DNA of 64,000 nt from the NCBI GenBank assembly GCA_041658185.1, contig JBBAAR010000011.1, positions 27,054 through 91,053 on the forward strand, read 5' to 3'. Shown one piece after another: positions 52,296 through 60,010 of the stretch; the stretch's first letter is position 1; each line of letters starts with the position of its first letter. The DNA is from UBA8919 sp041658185 (GTDB taxonomy: Bacteria; Elusimicrobiota; UBA8919). The position numbers and the translations under genes are program-made. A model generated the notes under the pieces. That model ran no database searches, was not told the origin of the DNA, and saw only the letters and a list, made by a program, of their open reading frames with translations.

Positions 52296-53135
52296 TTAGC
52301 AGAATGATTTTTCAAGTTCTGTTAAAACTTTTTTGTCGGTTCCAAAATTTTCTGTAAGATTTATTTCTTTTTCCGGAAATATCGGTTTATTGTTTATGTA
52401 AAAAATCCCCGTCGCTATTTTATCGCCGGTTGCGGTCGCTTTTTTCAAAGCCGCTTCTTTATCATTGGGATTGTGGTCATTTCCCAGACGGTAAATTTTG
52501 TCTTTGTACCAAGGTGACTGATGAACTCCAAACGTCACGCACGGCTGAATTATATCAATCATAGCAAAACCTTTATGTTGTATCCCGGCAACTATGATTT
52601 CGGATAAAAATTCCAAATCACCCGCGAAACCCCTCGCTACAAAAGAACAATTCATAATAATCGCAAGTGCTAACGGATTTAACGGCTCTTCACGGACTCC
52701 GTCAAACTGCAATTTCGTTTTTACCCCGAGTTCCGTCGTAGGCGATGCCTGTCCTTTGGTTAACGCATAAACCTGATTGTTGTGAACTATTGATGTTATA
52801 TCCGGATTCCGGCGGAAAGTATGAAGCAGATGATTTCCTCCCTCGCCGTAAAAATCACCGTCGCCGCAAACGGTTAAAACGGTAAGTTCCGGATTAACCG
52901 CTTTTATTCCGGTGGCAACCGGAAGCGCACGTCCGTGAAGTCCGTTAAAAACATTGCATTTTAAATAATGAGGAAGTTTAGGCGCCTGACCTATTCCGGA
53001 TACTATTACTATTTCCTGCGGCAGTTTGTCTAACTTAACAAAAGCATTTTTTACCGCATTTAATATCCCGAAATTTGAACATCCCGGACACCATGCGGAA
53101 ATTGAGTTGTTTTTATAGTCGTCAATTTTTGTCAT
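52296..53135 (-). CDS. korB: 2-oxoacid:ferredoxin oxidoreductase beta subunit
   Basis: 279 aa. TPP-binding motif TVCGDGDFYGEGGNHLLHTFRRN (GDG...N), WCPGCSNFGILNAVK at the start, LHGRALPVATGIKA. With the alpha-gamma subunit it oxidises a 2-oxoacid (probably 2-oxoglutarate or another keto acid), reducing ferredoxin. Substrate cannot be told for sure. Overlaps korA by 14 bases. Confidence 0.9.
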   Translation of the reverse strand: MTKIDDYKNNSISAWCPGCSNFGILNAVKNAFVKLDKLPQEIVIVSGIGQAPKLPHYLKCNVFNGLHGRALPVATGIKAVNPELTVLTVCGDGDFYGEGGNHLLHTFRRNPDITSIVHNNQVYALTKGQASPTTELGVKTKLQFDGVREEPLNPLALAIIMNCSFVARGFAGDLEFLSEIIVAGIQHKGFAMIDIIQPCVTFGVHQSPWYKDKIYRLGNDHNPNDKEAALKKATATGDKIATGIFYINNKPIFPEKEINLTENFGTDKKVLTELEKSFC

Positions 53136-54816
53136 ACTTTTTTTTTATTTCGCCGGTGATTTCTTCTGCCGTAAAAGGCAACCCGTTATATTTGTTAATT
53201 TTACCGTCAATTTTCACACCCTCTTTTTCCAAAAGACCCGCGAACTGCCCTGTAAAATTATTTTCAACAACTATTATTTTAAATTTTCTTTTTTTATCAA
53301 AAAATTCTTTTGGAATCTTAAGCGGCAATATCTCCGTATAATTTATGCTTTCCGTTTTTGTTCCTTTTTTTGATAAAATACCCGCAACTTCCGAAACTAT
53401 GCCGCCGTTGGAACCCCAAGACACCAAAACAATTTCTGCTTTGTCAAATCCGTCAGGTACAACAACATTCATTTCGTCAGTCATCAAACATAATTTTTTC
53501 CATCTTTTTTCAACCATCATTTTTCGTATCGTCAGATTTTCGGTGATGTGCCCATACTGGTCATGCTCGTCGGAATCGGCAATTACAAGGTTTTCGCTTT
53601 CACCGGGTTTAAGACGCTCTGATATACCCGTATCAGTAATTGAATAGGTCTTGAACTCACCAGCGACATCTTCAGGTTTTGAAAAATAATCGTTCAATTT
53701 TATATTCTCAAAATTAAAATCCTCAACAGTCCAATAAGAATCTGCAAGATACTGGTCGGTTAAAATAATTACCGGCACTCTGTATTTCTGACTCATTTCA
53801 AACGCTTTTATCATCAAATGAAAAGCGCTGACGGCATCTGACGGGGCAAAAATGAACCTCGGAAATTCGCCGGGCGCGGCATTAAGTGCAAAATTCAATT
53901 CACCCTGTTCCGTCCTTGTCGGAAGCCCGGTAGCAGGACCAGGACGCTGTCCCAAAACTACAACAACCGGCGTTTCCGTCATAGCAGCAAGTGAAAGCCC
54001 TTCAACCATAAGTGCAAATCCGCCGCCGGAAGTCGCGGTTAAAGAACGAACTCCGGCAAAACTGGCGCCTATTATCATATTTATCGCAGCGATTTCATCC
54101 TCCGCCTGCTCAATTAAAATTCCTGTTTTTTGTGATGTTTCCGAAAGATACGTTATAACACCCGTTGACGGCGTCATCGGATATGCCGACATAAATCTGC
54201 ACCCGCCGGCGATTGCCCCCAATGCCAGTGACTCGTTGCCGGTCAAAATTTTTCTGCCGGGATTTTTAAGTTCTTTTACCGGGGGGAATTTTTTACTATT
54301 ATTTTTTACTGTCTCGTCGTAAGAGTATTTCGCAACTTTTATATTTTTATCCGCAACTTCATCGCTCTTTTTGGAAAATTCTTCTTTCAAAACATTTTCT
54401 ATCTTTTTGAAATCAAGTCCCAGTATCCCGGAAACGGCACCGACGGCTGAAGCATTGGAATATATTTTATTTCCGCCTATATCAACTGCGATTTTCTGGA
54501 AAGGCACTTCTATAAAGTTTTCTCCTGAACCATTTTCCGCTATAATAATTCCCGAACTTTTTATAAGAGGTGTGTAAAGAGGAGTGTTTGACTTGTCCAT
54601 AGAGACAAGAATATCATATTTTTCAGGAAGTGAACTGATGGGTTTCTCACTTATTACAAGACGAAAAGACGACTCTCCGCCGCGGATTCTGGACTGGAAA
54701 TCCTGCCAGGCAAAAATATAGTAGCCGCTCCTTAAAACGGCCTTTGCCAGGACATAACCTACCGTCTGTATTCCCTGACCGGCTTGACCGCAGATAATAA
54801 TGGAAGTTTCTGTCAT
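53122..54816 (-). CDS. korA: 2-oxoacid:ferredoxin oxidoreductase, fused gamma-alpha subunit
   Basis: 564 aa. N-terminal gamma domain (residues 1-175: GQAGQGIQTVGYVLAKAVLRSG, SRIRGGESSFRLVIS), then the alpha pyrimidine-binding domain (NESLALGAIAGGCRFMSAYPMTPSTGVITYL, in parts; SGGGFALMVEGLSLAAMTETPVVVV). This KorA-type fusion lacks an internal ferredoxin domain. Its ATG overlaps the CcdA gene stop by one base. Confidence 0.9.
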   Translation of the reverse strand: MTETSIIICGQAGQGIQTVGYVLAKAVLRSGYYIFAWQDFQSRIRGGESSFRLVISEKPISSLPEKYDILVSMDKSNTPLYTPLIKSSGIIIAENGSGENFIEVPFQKIAVDIGGNKIYSNASAVGAVSGILGLDFKKIENVLKEEFSKKSDEVADKNIKVAKYSYDETVKNNSKKFPPVKELKNPGRKILTGNESLALGAIAGGCRFMSAYPMTPSTGVITYLSETSQKTGILIEQAEDEIAAINMIIGASFAGVRSLTATSGGGFALMVEGLSLAAMTETPVVVVLGQRPGPATGLPTRTEQGELNFALNAAPGEFPRFIFAPSDAVSAFHLMIKAFEMSQKYRVPVIILTDQYLADSYWTVEDFNFENIKLNDYFSKPEDVAGEFKTYSITDTGISERLKPGESENLVIADSDEHDQYGHITENLTIRKMMVEKRWKKLCLMTDEMNVVVPDGFDKAEIVLVSWGSNGGIVSEVAGILSKKGTKTESINYTEILPLKIPKEFFDKKRKFKIIVVENNFTGQFAGLLEKEGVKIDGKINKYNGLPFTAEEITGEIKKKYDKN

Positions 54817-55511
54817 TAAAAAAGTTTCCCCGCTTTAATGAAAAAATACTGCGAAAGTAAAAACAATGCAACTCCGAAAACCTTTTTTATTCTCACTGAA
54901 ACTGCTTCGGATTTCATCAGCGTATTTATAAAACCGGTAAATGTTCCGGCAATAATTATAAGAGAACCAAGTCCTATTGCATATGTAAAAAGTAATGTCG
55001 TCCCGAATAGAACATTCTGCTTTGTTGCAACATATGATAGAATTATTGCGAGAACCGCAGCGGTACACGGTGCGGCGATTACTCCGGAAACTAAACCCAG
55101 AAAAAATGCAGGAACAAAACCCTTGCCTTTAATTTTAGGCGTTGAAAAAGCCGGGAGCGGAATCCTGATGATATCCATAAACCACATCGCCATAATTAAA
55201 ATCACATTGCCGACAAAAATATATGTCCACGGATTTGACTGAACGGTACCGAACATTTTTCCGGTTAGAGAGGCGATTAGCCCAAGCACTGAAAATGTCA
55301 CCGACATACCGACGACATAACTTATTGATAAAAAAAACGCCATGCTGCGCGATTTAACCTGCATCGCACCGATATATCCGACTATTATAGGTATTACAGG
55401 ATAAACGCAGGGCGTAAAACCTGTAATTATTCCGGCTATAAAAACAAAAAAATAAACGGTAGGATTATTCCCCGCAAGATTCACCGAAACAAGATTTGCA
55501 AAATAGTCCAT
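54816..55511 (-). CDS. CcdA/DsbD-type transmembrane thiol transporter
   Basis: 231 aa with six hydrophobic helices. Redox cysteines in GFTPCVYPVIPIIVGYIGA and GVIAAPCTAAVLAI, one in each half. Moves reducing power from cytosolic thioredoxin across the membrane. Its partner is probably the small thioredoxin gene that follows it upstream. Confidence 0.9.
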   Translation of the reverse strand: MDYFANLVSVNLAGNNPTVYFFVFIAGIITGFTPCVYPVIPIIVGYIGAMQVKSRSMAFFLSISYVVGMSVTFSVLGLIASLTGKMFGTVQSNPWTYIFVGNVILIMAMWFMDIIRIPLPAFSTPKIKGKGFVPAFFLGLVSGVIAAPCTAAVLAIILSYVATKQNVLFGTTLLFTYAIGLGSLIIIAGTFTGFINTLMKSEAVSVRIKKVFGVALFLLSQYFFIKAGKLF

Positions 55512-55518
55512 AGAATTT

Positions 55519-55785
55519 TTAACCGAGTTCTTTTATCGTCTGTTCCAGTTTTTCTTTTGAGACGACTCCGCTAAATCGTTTTACCTCTTTTTCATCTTTA
55601 AAAAAAATAACGGTAGGGACGGTCATAACACCGTTGTCAATGGCCGCCTGAATGTTTTCCGTAATGTCAACCGTTTCGCTTTTTATTTTATCACGATATA
55701 ACTCAACCGCCGATTTATAGAGAGGTTCAACGTGACTGCAAACCGCACAGGACTTGCTTTTGAATAAAAGTATAGTTAAAGACAT
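55519..55785 (-). CDS. Thioredoxin-like protein
   Basis: 88 aa from MSLTILLFKSKSCAVCSHVEPLY; the longer frame runs through the small Cys-rich gene, so I reject it. Active site CAVC, then VDITENIQAAIDNGVMTVPTVIFFKDEKEVKRFSG (in parts) with the cis-Pro in TVPT. Probably reduces the CcdA-linked pathway or metal-binding proteins. Seven bases from ccdA. Confidence 0.85.
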   Translation of the reverse strand: MSLTILLFKSKSCAVCSHVEPLYKSAVELYRDKIKSETVDITENIQAAIDNGVMTVPTVIFFKDEKEVKRFSGVVSKEKLEQTIKELG

Positions 55786-55802
55786 TTTGCCCTCAGAAAA
55801 AT

Positions 55803-55931
55803 TTATTTTGATTTCTTCATCGGCTTTCCGCAACAATTCATCGGCTTATCAGACGTTTTTCCGCAACCTTCACATTTATACATCTGTTTTTTTTCTTTTG
55901 AACCGCTACCGCAGCAACAACATGACGACAT
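55803..55931 (-). CDS. 42-residue cysteine-rich protein
   Basis: MSSCCCCGSGSKEKKQ, then CEGCGKTSD and CCGKPMKKSK. Eight Cys in 42 residues give two CCxC/CxxC and CC pairs, like the end of rubredoxin-type or desulforedoxin-type iron sites, or a metallothionein-like store. GGGGGGTGAT precedes the ATG. The name is left open. Confidence 0.7.
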   Translation of the reverse strand: MSSCCCCGSGSKEKKQMYKCEGCGKTSDKPMNCCGKPMKKSK

Positions 55932-56022
55932 ATCAATCACCCCCCAGTAATATAAAATTTAAACAGGATATTAAACCCTTTGTTTTCAGCGCTTGCTTAA
56001 AAATAAACTTTAACGGCTTCAA

Positions 56023-56517
56023 TTATTCAGATTTTCTTTTTGCGAGTTGATGGTCAAGCATTAAAAGTCCGCCCTTGGCATCACCTATAAACTTAAGTTT
56101 TTGGACGATTTCATTGGTCTGTGATTCTTCCTCAACCTGCTCGGAAACGAACCATTGAAGCATATTGTTCGTGGCGTGGTCTTTTAATGACGTCGACATA
56201 TTCACCAGTTCGTTTATCATACCCGTAATCTTTACCTCGTGCTTATATGCATCCGTAAAAGCTGCAAGCGGAGACGTCCATTTTACCGGCGGAGTTTCAA
56301 CTTTCTCCAAAACAACTTTTTCTCCGATTTCAACAATATAACCGTAAAATCTCATCGCATGACCTAATTCTTCCTGCGCCTGAATTTTAAGCCAGTGTGC
56401 AAAACCGCGAAAATTTACCGTCTCAAAATGCGCCGACATCGCCAGATACAGATATGCAGAATAAAGTTCCGCATTTATCTGCTTATTCAAACCTTTAAGC
56501 ATTTTTTCCTGAATCAT
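56023..56517 (-). CDS. Ferritin (iron storage)
   Basis: 164 aa. Non-haem ferritin: LNKQINAELYSAYLYLAMSAHFETV, HWLKIQAQEELGHAMRFYGYI and WFVSEQVEEESQTNEIVQKL hold the ferroxidase Glu, His and Gln residues. Stores iron and removes Fe(II) with peroxide or oxygen. Next to the PerR-like regulator and likely controlled by it. Confidence 0.94.
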   Translation of the reverse strand: MIQEKMLKGLNKQINAELYSAYLYLAMSAHFETVNFRGFAHWLKIQAQEELGHAMRFYGYIVEIGEKVVLEKVETPPVKWTSPLAAFTDAYKHEVKITGMINELVNMSTSLKDHATNNMLQWFVSEQVEEESQTNEIVQKLKFIGDAKGGLLMLDHQLAKRKSE

Positions 56518-56526
56518 ATCTCCTCC

Positions 56527-56943
56527 TTATTTTTCCAGACAGTCACGGCATATTCCCTTAAAATAACCGTGAAGTTCCTTTATTCTGTGTCCCTTAATCG
56601 ACCCTTTTTCAAAATGGGAACACCTTATGTTTAAATCAATTATTTTCTTGCACATCTGGCAGTAAAAATGGTGATGCGGAACGGTGCAACCGTCAAACCT
56701 CGTCTCACCGCAAGTAATTGCTATCGGCACTACTAAACCCTTTTTGACAAAATAATTAAGCGTGTTGTATATGGTTGTTTTTGAAAGCGTCGGGATTTTT
56801 TCTGAAAGAGCGCCATATATGTTGTCAGCAGTCGGATGCGACCTGTTTTTTTCAAGATACTCCAAGACCTTTAATCTTTGAAATGTCGGTTTTATATTTT
56901 TTGATTCCAACTTACCTTTTACTTTTTTCAAGTTTGTAATCAT
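56527..56943 (-). CDS. perR: PerR-like Fur-family regulator
   Basis: 138 aa. Helix-turn-helix region (TFQRLKVLEYLEKNRSHPTADNIYGAL, in parts), then TRFDGCTVPHHHFYCQMC and IIDLNIRC. Asp before HHH and Asp in IIDLN are the PerR-type metal ligands (Fur has Glu there), and the two CxxC pairs (CQMC, CRDC) form the structural Zn site. Senses peroxide by iron-catalysed oxidation. The ATG at 56943 is 11 bases below the -10 box, so the mRNA may be leaderless; an in-frame TTG at codon 12 preceded by AAAGG is an alternative. Confidence 0.88.
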   Translation of the reverse strand: MITNLKKVKGKLESKNIKPTFQRLKVLEYLEKNRSHPTADNIYGALSEKIPTLSKTTIYNTLNYFVKKGLVVPIAITCGETRFDGCTVPHHHFYCQMCKKIIDLNIRCSHFEKGSIKGHRIKELHGYFKGICRDCLEK

Positions 56944-56983
56944 TACAATAATGTATTATAAACAATTTTTTTGAATTTGTCAA
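56941..56983 (-). promoter_or_regulatory. perR promoter with overlapping palindrome
   Basis: TTGACA at 56978-56983, 17-base spacer, TATAAT at 56955-56960 on the minus strand. CATTA-CAA-TAATG (56941-56953) is a perfect 5-bp-arm palindrome covering the predicted start and ATG, and the region TTATAATACATTATTG resembles a PerR box. Autoregulation is likely. Confidence 0.75.
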
Positions 56984-57044
56984 GTACTTTTTTGATTTTT
57001 TTTATTTTTTATTTTTTGAGATGCAGAATTGACCGACGCTAAAG

Positions 57045-57060
57045 TGGAACATTTGTTCCA
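57045..57060. promoter_or_regulatory. Palindrome TGGAACA-TT-TGTTCCA
   Basis: Perfect 7-bp arms, 13 bases past the ATPase stop. The GAACNNNNGTTC core matches the Gram-positive LexA box, but it may instead be a weak terminator (a T-rich tract follows on the plus strand only). The role is undecided. Confidence 0.4.
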
Positions 57061-57072
57061 TTTTTATTTTTT

Positions 57073-59124
57073 TTACTTAAAAAGTTTTGCAGAGTTGAGA
57101 AAGACGACAAAGTCGGGTAGGACATGCGCTACCGCAGCTGCCATTGGACTTAAAATTCCTGTGGCGGCAAGACCCATTCCGACGATGTTAAAAATCATTC
57201 CGAGCGTTATATTTTGCTTGATAGTCCTGAAAGTTCTTTTTCCCAATAAAATCGCTTCAGGAATTTTTGAGAGGTCGTCGCTCATAAGAGCGATATTTGC
57301 CGACTCAATAGCAACATCCGTTCCGGCGGCGCCCATTGCGATACCTACATCCGCTTGTGTTAAAGCCGGCGCGTCGTTTATACCGTCGCCAACCATCACG
57401 ATTTTGTCATTTTTATTGAGGAGTTTTTTTATCTGCTCGACTTTTTCATCAGGCAGCATTTCGGCATAAACCTCGTCAATACCGAGAAGTTCACCGATAG
57501 CCCTTCCTGTTCTGACATTATCACCGGTAAGCATAATAAGTTTTTTAATGCCGGCGGTACGCAGAGCAGACAATGATTCGCGGGCATTTTTTCTGAGCAC
57601 GTCCGAAACGGTAATAACGCCGCAGACAGCGCCATCGTGGGCGGTAATAAGAGGTGTTTTTCCGTCACGCTCAAGTTTTTCCATATACCCGTTTATTTCC
57701 GCCGGGAATTTTATGTTTTCGTCCTCCATCAACTCGCGGCTGCCCAAAACAATTTTTCTGCCGGAACAAACTGCCGTAATTCCTTTTCCTTTAATAACTC
57801 TGAAATCCTCCGGGTCGGGCACAACAATTTTTAATTCTTCGGCTTTTTTTAAGATTGCCCTTGACAGGGGATGCCCGGAAAATTTTTCGGCAACAGCAGC
57901 GCACTCTATTATTTCTTTCTCGTCGTGCTCGCCATATCTTTTTATTTCCACGACTTGCGGCACACCTTCGGTTAAAGTACCGGTCTTGTCAAAAACTACC
58001 GTTTTTGCCTTGCTTAAATTTTCCAGATATACGCCGCCTTTGATGAGAATTCCGTGACGGGAGGCCTTGCCGATAGCCGCAACAAACGCAAGAGGTGTAG
58101 CGAGGGCAACGGCACAGGGACAGGCAACCACCAGAACCGTGACGGCTATTCTGAAATTTCCGGTCAATAAAAATGTAACGACAACTATTAATAAAACAAC
58201 CGGAGTGAAATAATTAGTGAATACGTCCGCGATTTTCTGCACGGGCGCTTTTGACGATTGCGCATCTTCAATTAATTTTATAATTTTTCCGTAGGTAGAA
58301 TCAACGCCGACTTTTATCGTCTCAATTTGTAAAAAACCGGAGTCCAAAATAGTGCCGGCAAAGACGGTATCTCCGGTGTTTTTTTCTACCGGGACGCTTT
58401 CGCCGGTGATTGTTGATTGATTGACGGAGGCGTTCCCTTTTACGATTTTTCCGTCAACAGGAATTTTTTCGCCGGCTTTAACCATTACGATATCGCCGGG
58501 TTTGACTTTTTCAACATCAGTTTCAATTTCATATCCTTCAACAAGGACATTTGCAGTTTTCGGGGCATTTTTTATTAAACCGTGAATCGCCGATTTGGAT
58601 TTTTCCATCGTATAATCTTCAATAAGCTGCGCTATTAAAACGAGAAATCCAATGACGGTGCCCGCCATATATTCATTTATGAGAAGCGTCCCCAAAATTC
58701 CCAACCCCATAAATGCATCGGCAACAATAAATCTGTTTTTTATGCTGGTATAAATGGCTTTGAAAAAAGGCAGCCCGCACCACAAAGCGGTTGCAAGAAA
58801 AATATAATTTCCTTTATGAGTGAAATGGGACAAATGTCCCACAATGACTAAAACACCGACGATAATAATCCGTGCGATGTCGTAAGTATGCGATTCCTCT
58901 TTAATTTCCGACTTATCTTTTTTGATGCCGTAGCCGAGTTCACGGACTTTTTTTTCAATCCCGGATGTCACGGAATCGCTTTCATAGACGACATCCAGAG
59001 TGCCGTTAGTGAAACTGACATTGGCATCTTTCACGCCGACGATTTTTTTAACGCCTTTTTCAATATTAAGGGCGCAGGAAGCGCAGTCCATCCCTTCAAT
59101 ATAATATTTTGCTTTCTTCGGCAT
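57073..59124 (-). CDS. Heavy-metal P1B-type ATPase
   Basis: 683 aa. N-terminal HMA domain IEGMDCASCALNIEKG (MxCxxC), about eight helices, TGES (STITGESVPVEKN), the metal-site CPC in VACPCAVALATPLAF, the phosphorylation site FDKTGTLTEGVP, HPLSRAIL, and GDGINDAPALTQADVGIAMG. Exports a transition metal. CPC and the last helix (HVLPDFVVFLNSAKL, with Asp) fit either Cu or Zn/Cd type; Asp in the last helix slightly favours Zn/Cd/Pb. Downstream of a palindrome-bearing promoter. Confidence 0.92.
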   Translation of the reverse strand: MPKKAKYYIEGMDCASCALNIEKGVKKIVGVKDANVSFTNGTLDVVYESDSVTSGIEKKVRELGYGIKKDKSEIKEESHTYDIARIIIVGVLVIVGHLSHFTHKGNYIFLATALWCGLPFFKAIYTSIKNRFIVADAFMGLGILGTLLINEYMAGTVIGFLVLIAQLIEDYTMEKSKSAIHGLIKNAPKTANVLVEGYEIETDVEKVKPGDIVMVKAGEKIPVDGKIVKGNASVNQSTITGESVPVEKNTGDTVFAGTILDSGFLQIETIKVGVDSTYGKIIKLIEDAQSSKAPVQKIADVFTNYFTPVVLLIVVVTFLLTGNFRIAVTVLVVACPCAVALATPLAFVAAIGKASRHGILIKGGVYLENLSKAKTVVFDKTGTLTEGVPQVVEIKRYGEHDEKEIIECAAVAEKFSGHPLSRAILKKAEELKIVVPDPEDFRVIKGKGITAVCSGRKIVLGSRELMEDENIKFPAEINGYMEKLERDGKTPLITAHDGAVCGVITVSDVLRKNARESLSALRTAGIKKLIMLTGDNVRTGRAIGELLGIDEVYAEMLPDEKVEQIKKLLNKNDKIVMVGDGINDAPALTQADVGIAMGAAGTDVAIESANIALMSDDLSKIPEAILLGKRTFRTIKQNITLGMIFNIVGMGLAATGILSPMAAAVAHVLPDFVVFLNSAKLFK

Positions 59125-59158
59125 ATTTTTATACCTCTTTTACTAATACCTGTTAATG

Positions 59159-59189
59159 TAATTATACATATAATTATCCGGTTTATCAA
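59159..59189 (-). promoter_or_regulatory. Promoter and operator of the P-type ATPase
   Basis: TTGATA at 59184-59189, 17-base spacer, TATAAT at 59161-59166. A palindrome TAATTATA-CA-TATAATTA (59159-59176), 8-bp arms, covers the -10 box, as expected for a metal-responsive repressor, for example the PerR-like protein. AGAGG lies in the leader. Confidence 0.72.
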
Positions 59190-59209
59190 GAATTTTTTAT
59201 TTTTCGGAT

Positions 59210-59252
59210 AAACAAAACAAACACCCCGCCCTTTGGTGATAGAGCGGAGTGT
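59210..59252 (-). terminator. Terminator downstream of the 59475 gene
   Basis: 12-bp stem on the minus strand, ACACTCCGCTCT ... AGGGCGGGGTGT (with three G-U pairs), followed by TTGTTTTGTTT. It lies about 220 bases after the small gene, with the hairpin array between. Confidence 0.75.
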
Positions 59253-59276
59253 ATGCGTACAGAACCTTATCTCCTG

Positions 59277-59430
59277 CGGGAAACCGGTTTTCCCCGACGG
59301 ACAATCCTGTTCCCCCGGAGTGCGGCTTCATTTCCCAAAAGAGCACAACTTCATCCCGCCGGGGAAATTCCTTTTCCCCAACGGACAAACCCGCCTGCCG
59401 GCAGGCAAGGCCTGTTTCCCTTACGGACAA
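59277..59430 (-). repeat. Array of GGGAAA...TTTCCC hairpins with ACGGACAA spacers
   Basis: Two palindromes (59277-59295 and 59361-59379) and partial ones around 59411-59421, each followed within a few bases by ACGGACAA (59297, 59381, 59423). Also contains the common repeat CCTGCCGGCAGGCA (59392). A minus-strand frame across it repeats GLSVGE, but no start is supported. It is best read as a structured 3' untranslated region or repeat cluster. Confidence 0.65.
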
Positions 59431-59474
59431 TTCTAAATCCTATATGAGAAGTGCTCTGTCCCCAAGGGAAACCG

Positions 59475-59858
59475 TCAACCCTGCCTACCGGCAGGCAGGC
59501 CCTGCTGTTTTTTGCCTCTCAATGCCTCCAACGCCATCTGGTCTCTTAACTGTCTTACTCTTTTGGCAAGAGGCGTATCCTTGCCGATTACTCCGACCAT
59601 TGCATCAACGAGTGAAGACGCCTGCTTGTAGGCGTTGTTCAGCGAAGTTACCGCCTTTTCAGTCGCTTTCACCAGTTCCGCTTTTAACTGCTCCTGTTTT
59701 ACGTCGTCTTCAGTTGACTGCTTTACCGCCGTTTCAAGGTCTGCGATTTTTTTAGCGGCATCAAAACCGGATTCTTTGAGTTGCGGCTGGTTGTCTTTCA
59801 GAAACTGAACCACAATATGAGAAAACGCCAGCATCTGCGCATAAGTCAATCGTGCCAT
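59475..59858 (-). CDS. Small alpha-helical protein, unknown
   Basis: 127 aa. Strong ribosome site (AAAGGAGGTGAT) before ATG. Mostly helical: LTYAQMLAFSHIVVQFLKDN, ADLETAVKQSTEDDVKQEQLKAEL (in parts), SLNNAYKQASSLVDAMVG, LAKRVRQLRDQMALEAL. No family recognised. The last residues GLPAGRQG are encoded by a CCTGCCTACCGGCAGGCAGG palindrome, a repeat that runs into the 3' end, so the natural end may once have been shorter. Confidence 0.7.
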   Translation of the reverse strand: MARLTYAQMLAFSHIVVQFLKDNQPQLKESGFDAAKKIADLETAVKQSTEDDVKQEQLKAELVKATEKAVTSLNNAYKQASSLVDAMVGVIGKDTPLAKRVRQLRDQMALEALRGKKQQGLPAGRQG

Positions 59859-59930
59859 TTTTCATCACCTCCTTTTACGACAGAGAATTAGTTGATTAGA
59901 GATTAGAGGATTGTTAAACGTTTTTTTATT

Positions 59931-60010
59931 TCTAATTCTCTAATTCTCTAATTCTCTAATTCTCTAATTCTCTGATTCTCTAATTCTCTGATTCTCTAAT
60001 TCTCTAATTC
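59931..60010. repeat. Ten 8-bp tandem repeats
   Basis: Ten TCTAATTC/TCTGATTC units in a row (GAATTAGA read on the minus strand), starting in the intergenic region and ending in the stop codon (60009-60011) of the glycine-rich protein. Eight of ten units are identical. Purely length-variable tract near a gene end. Confidence 0.95.

Noticed and set aside
54835..55242. Frames antisense or out of frame to ccdA
   Set aside because: The CcdA frame with its conserved cysteines is clearly the coding one.
59197..59430. Minus-strand frame with GLSVGE repeats
   Set aside because: Repeats come from the hairpin array, there is no ribosome site, and the frame runs through the terminator.
59249..59755. 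Plus-strand 168-codon frame
   Set aside because: Antisense to the small helical gene and made of the same palindromic repeats; no homology visible.
59881..60010. CRISPR array
   Set aside because: Units are 8 bp with no spacers; it is a plain tandem repeat. No cas genes are seen.
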